Source of the DNA: Ceratopteris richardii
Taxonomy: Eukaryota > Streptophyta > Polypodiopsida > Polypodiales > Pteridaceae
DNA: 64,000 bases
Assembly: GCA_020310875.1 (NCBI GenBank)
Contig: CM035420.1
Span: forward strand, 184,886,880 to 184,950,879
Reading direction: 5' to 3'
Made by a program: the position numbers and the translations under genes. Below, piece after piece: positions 19,523-28,510 of this stretch; the stretch's first letter is position 1, and every line of letters begins with the position of its first letter. The notes beneath the pieces were generated by a model. The model was not told the DNA's origin, did no database searches, and saw only the letters and a list, made by a program, of their open reading frames with translations.

Positions 19523-19752
19523 TGTTGGAGATAGACGTCTGCGGAAGCACGCGAACAACACAAGGAAGAAGAAGAAGCTTGGAGCACAAACACACAATAC
19601 TGAATGTATTACTCGAGAATGTACAAAGATAAGTAGCCCATTAGGGCAATAGGCGTATATACAAGCCGGGGGAAAAAACCTCCTAAAGAGGGAAAAAGGT
19701 GCCCCGGCAGTCCTAGAGTGTTCACACACATCACTACCTAAATATATCAACA
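19523..19752 (-). repeat. Copia 5' LTR
   Basis: 230 bp, TGTTGGAGATA to ATATCAACA, followed by TSD ATTAC. Confidence 0.95.
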
Positions 19753-19757
19753 ATTAC

Positions 19758-20440
19758 TTCCTGTCTCTTGTTGTTGTCACCGTGATGTCCTTTGGTTCTT
19801 CCAAAGATGGCTTCCCTAGTCTCCATACCAAGTAATCAAGACCCGTAATGACTGATGGGTAAGTGCATTAGTGCATGGGTTGGAAGAAGGATGTGCCTTG
19901 TGCACGGCCTTGTAATGTAGCCCTATGCATGCATACTTGGGAAATGCATTGGAAGAATTATGGTGCAAGAAATTGGGTCTTGAGAAAAGTGCTCAAGGGT
20001 ATGCCGACAAAGAGGTTTCCTAATTGACCATGGTTATGTTGTTGTTGAAGCATACAATTCTCACCATGGTGAAAGGTCTGTCGATCTTCAACTCTTCGTG
20101 TGGTGCTTCCATCATGGTGATTGACCATCAACTGGTCTTCCATTGTTGATGGTTGTCCTTGTTGATGGTTCACCTGGGGGATTCTTCAAACGCACAATCT
20201 CGTTCTTTCTCTCGTCTTCTTCCTCTTCTTCTTCTTCTTCTTTTTTTTTCTTTTTCCTTTTTTTTGGACAATGGAGTAAAACAAGAAAAAAGGTGTTAGC
20301 ATCAATAAAATATTTTATACATGTCAGATGTGTCGCATGTGCTTGGGATCCTCAATTGTGTCTATGCACGACCGTGTAATGTGGCCCTATATTAATGCAT
20401 ACTTTGGAAATGCATGACCTAAATGGTGCAAAAGACAAGG
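19758..20440 (-). other. G non-coding tail
   Basis: Continues the G tail interrupted by Copia; inverted homologue of X 12541-13220. It contains a long pyrimidine run (about 20215-20265). No gene seen. Confidence 0.5.
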
Positions 20441-20830
20441 TTATGCCAAAGGCACATGGTTGTTGCATGTCGAGGCTTTCAATGTTGTTAGTGGATGTTG
20501 ATGCAGTCTTTGTTGGAGGTAGCCAATGGAGCTTGAAATGATGTAATCCTTCTTATAGGAATCCATTTCAGGATAGTATTTGGCCTTATAGACATAAGCT
20601 CTATCCTCTTTATCTTTGGGTGGTTTCTGAAAATTGATATCCAGCGTGGTTGGCTCTTTGGCTCTGTGGAAGCTAGTGGTACAATTTGGCTTCCACACCG
20701 ATACCCTTTTTGGTTGTCTTTTTATTACCGGTGAGGAGATGAATTTATCTTCTCTTAGTCTCGGTCCATGGTTTTGACTCTTGCTTCTCCGTGGTCGTTT
20801 TGTTGAGATTTTTCTCGTGAAGGAGATCAT
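20441..20830 (-). pseudogene. G: Lys-rich tail of the post-integrase ORF
   Basis: 129 residues of basic, low-complexity protein (RVSVWKPN, EPTTLDINFQKPPKDKE). It joins the segment at 55082-55693 across the F insertion: the codons on the two sides form W-V-P-K followed by ALLHAQ, matching X. Minus-strand homologue of X 12160-12545. Confidence 0.55.
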
Positions 20831-20859
20831 ATTGTTTTGTGCATGTAAGAGTGCCTTGG

Positions 20860-21752
20860 TGTTGCAGAGCTAAAGAAGTACGAAGCAGAGAAAAAGACGG
20901 GCCCTAAAATTTTTCCGATTTGGACATCAAACTTTTGTATCATATTCATTCTTGTAATATATTTCCATTGTAAATGCAGTAGAGGAGTCCTCTAGATGCA
21001 TCCCCACAGAAGATTAGAGATCTACCCATGTAAAATAGTAGGAAATTAGTCTTTTAGTGAATAAAGTACCGGTCACTTGTGTGAAAGGACCAAACTTAGG
21101 GCTCATGTATATAAGTCACTTTGTGACTCTTTGTAAAAGACTCTTGCCATTGTGAAGAAGGAGCTCTGCAGAATTTTCGAGTTTGCCTCTTTCTTGCTGA
21201 TTTTGATCTTGATTTCGCTCTTGTATGTGTGTGTGATGCTTGAACTGCATGTGTAGGACTGTTGTCTACCCCTTCCCCTTGATTTTGAGCTGCTGTAGTG
21301 TGTGCGTAAGCTAGGAGAAGCTGTGGCGCGGGCATTTGTGATTCCCGCCATTCACTGTTTTTGCCATAACTTGAAGCAGAGTGGTCAGAATTGAGTGAAA
21401 CCACCACCGTTGGATGCGTCTCGTCGAGAGCTTCGAAACGAGTACCCTATTGCCTATATTCGGAGTTCTGGGCTGTGAGAAAACCTCAAAATACTAAAAC
21501 TGCCTTGAGGGGCTTGCTGCAAACACTTTCAGTATTTCAGTGAGTGTGAGAGGTAGTAGTCTTTTCTCATGCACGCTAGCTAAACCACTTCATTTTCCAT
21601 CACGTGTGCACACGTCTTCATACACTTGGTAAGTCGCTCCTTAGGATTGACATTTAAATGTGTGTTAAAGCACCCACTATATGCACTTGTGTGGCAATTG
21701 AGGTATAGTCTCATTGGCACAAGTCCTTGAGTCCTCTTGGCTCAAGTACACA
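20860..21752 (+). repeat. F 5' LTR
   Basis: 893 bp, TGTTGCAGAGC to GTACACA. TATA box TATATAAG at 21108-21115. Same length as the 3' LTR, with about a dozen differences by eye. Confidence 0.95.
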
Positions 21753-21759
21753 CGTTTTT

Positions 21760-21777
21760 TGGCGCCGTTGCCGGGGA
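21760..21777 (+). other. F primer-binding site
   Basis: TGGCGCCGTTGCCGGGGA, seven bases inside the LTR; the sequence typical of plant Tat/Athila-group elements (Asp-tRNA primer according to the literature on these groups). Confidence 0.9.
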
Positions 21778-23310
21778 ACACTCAACCAAGGTGCCTTCGT
21801 GATGGTTATAGATGGAGTGTGATCGAATCGTACTTGTAGAGGTGAAATTGTCCTTTGGCAAGTGGTCAGTCACTTCAGCACTTGTTACTTCACATCCCAG
21901 AGGTGTGTGTGATAAGTTTCAGGTTTAGGTTTAGTAGGAGGAGAGTAGGAAGAGTGAGGGAGTAGATCAGAGTAGCTTTCATCTTTTGTCTTGTTGTTTC
22001 ATTTTCAGTAGATAGAAAAAAAAACCAAGTATAAAAGCCAAAAAGAATCATTTTGAAAATCACTTGTTTTGAGCAACTATCGTGAGAGAGAGCTGTCAAG
22101 TATCGCGAGCTGCCGAGTATCGTATTTGAGCTTGTGGAGTGTTTTTGAGCAAGAAAAGGTGTTAGAAGAGTGAGAAAGAGCATCAAAGGTGAGCCACTCA
22201 ATAGCTAAATCTTTTTGATCACTCAAATATTTCCATATCAGTGTAAAACGATCTGCGCCAGGTATCGTTTAGAGCTTTCAGGGGGTAAAAGGTGTGTTTT
22301 GATTGATACAGAGAGTGAGGAGAGGAGAGAGGAACTAGGAGATCAAGGGCTTCAAAACAAAACTCAAAAAACATTTTTCAAAATTTGTCTAAGGGTCAAG
22401 TATCGTTTTACTCCCGCGGTCGAGTATCGCGATACTTAGCAAGTATCGTGACCTCCTGTGGTCGAGTATCGCGATATTTCCCGTCGATCGTGTATCGTTT
22501 CATACCGATCGTGATACTTGGTCAGAGATCGTTTTCCCAGCGATCATTGATCGTGTATCGTAGATCGTGTATCGTAGATCGTGTATCGTTTCGTGCCGGT
22601 CGCGATACTTGAGAAGTATCGTTTGGTCAACGATCGCGATACCTGATAAGTATTGTGTATCGTTTTTCCAGCGATCGTTTGCGAGAGATCAAGTATCGTC
22701 TGAGCCGAAGTATCGTGTATCGCTTGCTAGTCCAGGTATCGTGTATCGTCTTGTTCAAGATCGCGATACTTCTTGTCGATCGTGTATCGTTTTGTCCGAA
22801 GATTGTGTATCGTGTGTGCCAAGTATCGTTTGTCCAAAGTATCGTGATAGCCAAGTATCGTGAGAGGTCACGTATCGTTTGGATCAAGTATCGTGTAGCG
22901 CTTCTCAGAGATCGCGATACTTACCAAATATCGTGTATCATCGATCGTTTCAGTTCAGAGATCGTGTATCGTAGGATCCGAAGTATCGTATATCGTTTTC
23001 AGCCAAGTATCATTTGGCCCAGAGATCGCTTAGATCAAAGATCGCGATACTTCCCACATGTCGAGTATCGCCTGTTCCAAGTATCGAATATCGTCGGGAT
23101 TGAAATATCGTGTATCGTTTTGACCCAAGTATCGGGTATCGTCTGAACACAGAAATCGTGTATCGTGGAGTTTGGGAGACAAGTATCGTGTTCTGAAAAA
23201 AATTCTTTTTTAGTCATTTTTCCAGTCAAAGGCTTCTAGAAATTTTTGACCTGTAGTGAAGAGTACCAAAGGCCCGAGAGTAGCAAAGACTGAACAGAGT
23301 TTAGAAGTGG
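21778..23310 (+). other. F leader region
   Basis: 1.5 kb between PBS and the gag ATG with no supported gene. The distal half is the ATCG-repeat array described separately. Several short upstream ORFs occur. Confidence 0.6.
22396..23190 (+). repeat. F leader array of GTATCGTGTATCG-type repeats
   Basis: Dozens of irregularly spaced GTATCG/GATCG units, many as the palindrome-containing ATCGCGATAC, with short variable spacers. The open frames here are a by-product of the repeat. Confidence 0.85.
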
Positions 23311-25734
23311 ATGAACCTGAGATCCAGAAGAACCCTAGGAAGTCGAAGAAGTGTAATTTCTTCTGTAGGGAGTGTAGCAGAACCGAGTAACCGTTCACAT
23401 TATTCCGAGACCTCTAGTGAGTTAGAGGAAGAAATTCCCATGGCTTCAGAGGATATGCAGAACACGGTACCCATGATTGGCATGATGTCAATCATTGAGG
23501 GAGAGTACAGAACCTCCTTGGAGTATGTGAACACCAATCACAATGAGGTCCCCATTTATCTGGATGGTCTGAACAGATCTGTGGCCAGATTAAAGAAAGC
23601 GTTAGAGGCTTACATAGTGCCTAGACCCGCAGTCAAATACGTAAGAGGACTTTACATGGACAAAAGGGATATCCAATACGTTGTCACGGAACACCCAAAG
23701 AACATTAATGAAATTGGTGAAGAAAATAATGCTTCAAACTTAAATGGAGGAGGGAATGAAGAGCAAGTAACCACGCCTAGAGGGAGATCTACAGTTGCGA
23801 GGATATGGAGAGGAGATCTAATTCCCCAAGATGACACCTTAATGGATGTATATTTGATCAACGGGATGGAACATCTCCTTAGAGCACATTCCTCAATTTG
23901 GGAAGCTGCTCCAAGTCCCGTCACCATTTATGAGTTGCAAGATCCTGATTTTTCCACCATTATCACATATCTGGATAAAAATCAGAGAAGATATTGGCCC
24001 ATAACAGAAGCCGAAAGAGCGGAATTGAAATATCAAAACATCCCAGTGTTCCCAACTAGAGACCAAGCCACTACTTCAAGAAACCCACTGGGAACTTCCC
24101 ATAATGATTCATACCAACAGTCGGGCCAGACACAAGAGACCCAACAAACTCAAATCCCCTTCAGACCTCCCGTACAGTTCGCAATGCCTGCAAATAACCC
24201 TAACTACCGACCTCAGCCAACTATTGATCCCAGACATGGAGTTCATGCTCCAGTCAGACCGCCGGTAGTAAGAGGACCCGGCATACCTATAGGAAGACCT
24301 ATTTTTCTAGTGATGCCTAGACAACCCGAAGCAGGAAGACGACTAAGGCCAATCGAAGTTGCCAAATGTATGAGAAATCACTATGATGGCTCTAGTGAAC
24401 CTTACAACCATATAGCAGAATTTAAGCAAGTAATCAGAGCCGAACAGGTAGAAGACTTTCTGATTCAATATGAATCCTTTGGTCTTACACTGTCAGACAC
24501 AACATTGGCATGGTTTCAGCCATTGGACCCTAATACCTTTCAGAACATGGAGCAAGTATACCAAGAAATGATTGAGGAATTTACTAAATCAGGAATTAAA
24601 AACAATTCTTCATCATTAATCCATAGCTTCAAACAAGTCCCTACCGAGTCAGTGAGATTGGCTGCCAGAAGATTCAAGCGATATGTAGACAGATGCCCAG
24701 TGGAAGAGAGACCGACACAGAATAAAATGGTGTCATTATTTTTGGAAGGATTATTGAACGGATCCTTGAGATCATTGGTGTATGTAAAAAGGGTTCAGAC
24801 CTTGCAAGAATGCATGAAGGAATGCATAGATTTAGAAGATAACCTAGCAGAGGATCTGAAAATACCTCAAGGAAGCTCGAAAAGCGAAGATTCGACCAGT
24901 AATACATCCATACCTAAAAACAACGTAGAGGAAATAGCTGAACTGTTAGCAAAAAAGTTGAATGTTCAAGGACAGAGGAACTACCCCAATAATCCAATGA
25001 GAGTACCCATGCTTAGAAGGTGTATGCAGTGCGGAGGTGATCATCCTTCTCATCTGTGTACTAGGGGAGTAGTTCCACCACCAGCCTATGGTTATAATAG
25101 ACCCACTGTCCCAGGACCTCTACAATATTGCAGTGTGGAACAAAAATACACAAATCATAGCACAAAAAATTGTCCCTACAATAGGCAAGCTAGACCAGCA
25201 CAGCAATACATGAGACCGTACGGATACCCTCAGAATCATCAGGGAGGTGAAGCTTTTAGGTATCCCTCTTATCAGCCACAGGCACCAGCACCGCGACCAT
25301 ATGCTTATCAGGGATACACACAACCACAGCCAGTACTAGGACAACAACCGCCCCATCCTCAGAACGTTGTCCCAGTCAAGATTGCCCAACCGGAAGAAAA
25401 CCTCGAGAGAGCTATAGTGCCAGCCACACCTTTGACTAGTAATGAACCATATGACTCATTTTATGATCCTAGTCAAGGAACATACCCTAATTATGAAAGC
25501 TCAATGACGCAATATGGACAACTGTATGAACCATATGCCTATGGCATGGAAGCACCAGATAGTTCATACGGTTATGAGCAGGATTATGTGTCATTAATGT
25601 ACACAGCACCTAGAGCAACCATACCACCCCGACCCATGAACAGACCGCCTGTACCCAGAGGACCATGTTACAAGTGTGGAGGTGATCACTATATCAGGGA
25701 ATGCACATTGCCAAACCCACCCCCACCACAATGA
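23311..25734 (+). CDS. gag: F Gag
   Basis: 807 residues from the ATG at 23311; the N-terminus MNLRSRR matches MNLRSGR of R Gag, which supports the start. The capsid-like Gag domain is about 345-530 (PIEVAKCMRNHYDG, YNHIAEFKQV, LAWFQPLDP, SLIHSFKQVPTESVRLA, CIDLEDNLAED). Zinc knuckles CMQCGGDHPSHLC (~571) and CYKCGGDHYIREC (~787) are C-x2-C-x3-H-x4-C, one residue shorter than canonical. A degenerate YC-x8-H-x4-C motif lies between. The TGA at 25732-25734 interrupts the frame; R has sense codons there. Confidence 0.88.
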   Translation: MNLRSRRTLGSRRSVISSVGSVAEPSNRSHYSETSSELEEEIPMASEDMQNTVPMIGMMSIIEGEYRTSLEYVNTNHNEVPIYLDGLNRSVARLKKALEAYIVPRPAVKYVRGLYMDKRDIQYVVTEHPKNINEIGEENNASNLNGGGNEEQVTTPRGRSTVARIWRGDLIPQDDTLMDVYLINGMEHLLRAHSSIWEAAPSPVTIYELQDPDFSTIITYLDKNQRRYWPITEAERAELKYQNIPVFPTRDQATTSRNPLGTSHNDSYQQSGQTQETQQTQIPFRPPVQFAMPANNPNYRPQPTIDPRHGVHAPVRPPVVRGPGIPIGRPIFLVMPRQPEAGRRLRPIEVAKCMRNHYDGSSEPYNHIAEFKQVIRAEQVEDFLIQYESFGLTLSDTTLAWFQPLDPNTFQNMEQVYQEMIEEFTKSGIKNNSSSLIHSFKQVPTESVRLAARRFKRYVDRCPVEERPTQNKMVSLFLEGLLNGSLRSLVYVKRVQTLQECMKECIDLEDNLAEDLKIPQGSSKSEDSTSNTSIPKNNVEEIAELLAKKLNVQGQRNYPNNPMRVPMLRRCMQCGGDHPSHLCTRGVVPPPAYGYNRPTVPGPLQYCSVEQKYTNHSTKNCPYNRQARPAQQYMRPYGYPQNHQGGEAFRYPSYQPQAPAPRPYAYQGYTQPQPVLGQQPPHPQNVVPVKIAQPEENLERAIVPATPLTSNEPYDSFYDPSQGTYPNYESSMTQYGQLYEPYAYGMEAPDSSYGYEQDYVSLMYTAPRATIPPRPMNRPPVPRGPCYKCGGDHYIRECTLPNPPPPQ

Positions 25735-26775
25735 GTCTGGGAAGGCTACTGCAGCGATTGTGGTAAGGAACACCTATTCAGAGACTGCCCCAAGAATCCC
25801 AACAAGGTTACATCTAATGTACAAATCAACGTAATAGAGGTAATTGAATCATCAGGGAGTGATAAAGAGTACACAGTACCATTGAAAGCAATAACGAGAG
25901 CCAAAGCCAGAGAGACCCCTGACAAAATGGATGAGAACAACCAAAGTGACAAGGAGAGGGACACACCCACCCCTCAAAGAGTTGAAGACTCAGAAGAACC
26001 AGAGAAAAGTATTGTAAGTAAAAGGTCCCAGAGATGGAAGCACCGAAGAGAGAGGCTAAAAGAAAAGAAATTACGGCAGAAAAAGGAAAATGAAAGGAAC
26101 GAACAAAATTCAAAAGAGGAACAGAGAAAGAAGAAAGAAATTAAAAATGAACAATACAAAAAAGAAGAGGTAGGATCAGTGTTAGCAGATCCTATGCCTG
26201 AAGAATTAGCCATGTGGATTCAGGCATATAAGGCACGAATAAGAGCAGGACCTACCATAGAGCAACACGAGAGAGAATATCCAAGAGGCGACTTAGAAAA
26301 AGAAAGACTGGAGATCTGCAAGAAACTGATAGAAATTGCACAACAAACCTTAGAAAAACCTGCATCGCCGTTACCCAACACTAGAATTTCTGAAGGAGAA
26401 TTCCAAGAGTGTGTAAACACTCATGAAAAACCCGAAGTAAATAGACCACAGAATGACGAACGTGGTGTTGAGAGAAAGGAAGGATCCATAGTCCCTGAAA
26501 TAGAAGGAGAATGGACTAAGGATCTATGGGCACGAGTTCAAGAGGACAAATGGAAGAAGGTGGAAGGAATTGAACCACCCTTTGAAGAATTAGAAGCAGA
26601 AAATGAAATAGAGGGATCAATACCTGAACTAAATTCCGAAGAAATTTTTCCAATGGATGCAAGTGACAAAGGAGAGGAGGATGTAAAGGAACTGCCCAAT
26701 TACACAGGGGAGTACGAGCACAATTCAGAATTGTATCACATTCCCTCAATGAGGAAACGAGAAACGAACCCATAA
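25735..26775 (+). pseudogene. gag: F Gag C-terminal region
   Basis: In frame with Gag after one TGA. It begins with a third short knuckle, CSDCGKEHLFRDC, matched by CQDCGKEHLLRDC in the uninterrupted R Gag. A highly charged, probably helical region follows (Lys/Glu-rich to about 26170), then VGSVLADPMPEELAMWIQAYKAR, also conserved in R. It ends at TAA 26773-26775; R has a TAA in the same general region between Gag and protease but not at the same position. Confidence 0.75.
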
Positions 26776-27873
26776 GTCCAAACATCGGAGATCATACAAC
26801 GCCTTAGAGAGGTAAAAATCCCATGTACCCTAACTTTTGAAGAACTGTTAAAGGTAAAACCACATTTAAAAGAGAAATTAATCAAGCAATGGGAAGTCAA
26901 GGAGGAAGAGAAAGAGATAGCTGACGAAGTAAACACAGTGAGAATTCCAGTGGATAAAGTAGGAGACTTTAGTGAGGGAGATGAAGGAAATACAAATGGC
27001 AGATGGACACACGGAAAGACCCTTAGGATTGTTGGAACGAGTAGTCTTCACTACGTGTGGAGTGGAATTCGAACATAGGGGTTACACTACCAAAGCCATA
27101 CTAGATTCAGGAGCTGGTGTTGGCATTGCTACCAAAGAAATTTGGGAGAAATGGGGAAAACCAGCATTAAGACCAACACGCATAGGGGTTACACTACCAA
27201 AGCCATACTAGATTCAGGAGCTGGTGTTGGCATTGCTACCAAAGAAATTTGGGAGAAATGGGGAAAACCAGCATTAAGACCAACAAGCATGAAAATACAA
27301 ATGGCAGATGGACACACGGAAAGACCCTTAGGATTGTTGGAACGAGTAGTCTTCACTAAGTGTGGAGTGGAATTCGAACATACTTTAGCAATTTGTCACT
27401 TTGAGAGGCCAAGCAATTATGAAATGATCCTGGGAAGGCCTTTCATGAGACAGCTAAAGGTCGTACAAGATTGGGGAAAAGACGCGGTATACTTACAACA
27501 CGCAGGAACCACCACTAGAATAAACCTACATACGTACACTTATCAAGATGTTCCACCTCTACAATGGAATCAGATCCATAAGGAGGAGGACGATCAAACA
27601 ATTCATAGTGCAGGTTCTAGTGATCAATCCTGGATGAACGAGGACACTCATCTATGGATGTGCCAAGCTGCACAAAAGGAAGAGGAGAGAAGAAAAGGAT
27701 GGCAGCAAAAACAAGGAATAGCGAGGTCTGTACAGGACCCAGCTTACATGCCACAAGTATTTCCGGATGAAGAATTTGAACCTCACGGTTGGATGGAAAT
27801 TTTAGCTACCCTCGACGTCTGTGTAAACGAAGAAGTAGTGACCATGAACGAATGTATCGATGAGGAGGGTTAT
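26776..27873 (+). pseudogene. pol: F protease 1 region, internally duplicated and cut by R
   Basis: In frame after TAA 26773, with FEELLKVKPHLKEKL and VGDFSEGDEGNT as in R. Then a local rearrangement gives segment order B-A-A'-B' (B 26988-27076, A 27077-27183, A' 27184-27290, B' 27293-27381) and breaks the first copy. A and A' both encode the retropepsin active site AILDSGAGVGIAT. From A' the frame is open: MILGRPFMRQL (protease C-terminal motif) and a linker (WMNEDTHLWMC, FPDEEFEPHGW). Element R enters at 27874 after DEEGY. Confidence 0.8.
26988..27381 (+). repeat. Segmental duplication inside F protease 1
   Basis: 89-bp and 107-bp units arranged B-A-A'-B'. The joints lie at the shared string AAATACAAATGGCAG and after GAATTCGAACAT, so template switching during reverse transcription is a likely cause. 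Confidence 0.85.
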
Positions 27874-28510
27874 TGTAGCTCAGTGATGAGTAGCACCTCC
27901 TTTAATGTCAACCCGGGAAGACGTGAGGATGGTATGAAGACGTCGAGCAAGTGGCGGCACAAGTGCGTGAGTGAGAAGCACACAAACATGCACACACATA
28001 CACACACACACACGCACACACGGCAAGACAAAGAGGGAGAATCAATGGAGTTCTTAGATTACTTTTCAAGAAGCTCTTACAAGTTTGTTTCAATTACAAT
28101 CTAACCCCAAAAATGAGCTCTCTAGCTCTTTTTATAGTTTTTGACTAGGTTTTGGCCCTGTCCAGACCTAGTGTCCGGCCTAGTTAAAAATTAGGTTCCA
28201 GGGCCAATTTGAGGGCTTAAACGGCGTCTAAAAAATATGAAAATTGATATGTAGGTACTTCTAAGGCTCCTCAAGCTCAAGGACTCCTTGGCTTGCACAA
28301 AATGGAGCTACAAAAATATGAAATGGTATTTACAATGATTGTTAGTGATAAGAATCACTGTTAAAAGATGTTGATTTGGAAAAAATTTGAAGGGCCTATC
28401 TGCCAGATTTGCGTCGGCTGCTTTGTCTACTTACTCCTTCACCTTGTTCTGACTCTCTCCACTGGCTTCCTTGTCTAGTCGGTCCTTGGGTGCCCATACT
28501 GCTCTCAACA
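27874..28510 (-). repeat. R 3' LTR
   Basis: 637 bp; minus strand TGTTGAGAGCAG to GAGCTACA. It carries a (TG)n run and related blocks to the X/G LTR (GAAGACGTGAGGAT shared), so R and G LTRs are sister families. The end of the accessory ORF runs into it. Confidence 0.93.

Larger units (their letters stand above)
15031..19752 (-). mobile_element. Ty1/Copia element, complete, nested in G
   Basis: 4722 bp, TSD ATTAC on both sides (15026-15030, 19753-19757). LTRs are 231 and 230 bp, with about four differences by eye. PBS is TGGTATCAGAGC. Domain order Gag, protease, integrase, RT, RNase H is the Copia order. Three in-frame TAG codons and a frameshift near 17000 make it defective. Confidence 0.95.
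14088..20859 (-). mobile_element. Giant Ty3 element 'G', 3' part (contains Copia insertion)
   Basis: Minus-strand 3' LTR, purine tract and tail, interrupted by a Copia element at 15031-19752. The body resumes at 54971 on the far side of element F, whose TSD (CTTGG) splits a W-V-P-K codon run. Homologous and inverted with respect to X. Confidence 0.75.

Noticed and set aside
22567..23146. ORFs rich in YRRSCIVSCRS-type repeats
   Set aside because: By-products of the GTATCG leader array of F, found in all frames on both strands.
27874..28104. Extension of the F protease ORF to 28104
   Set aside because: The last ~77 codons are LTR sequence of the inserted element R; the real F frame resumes at 44814.
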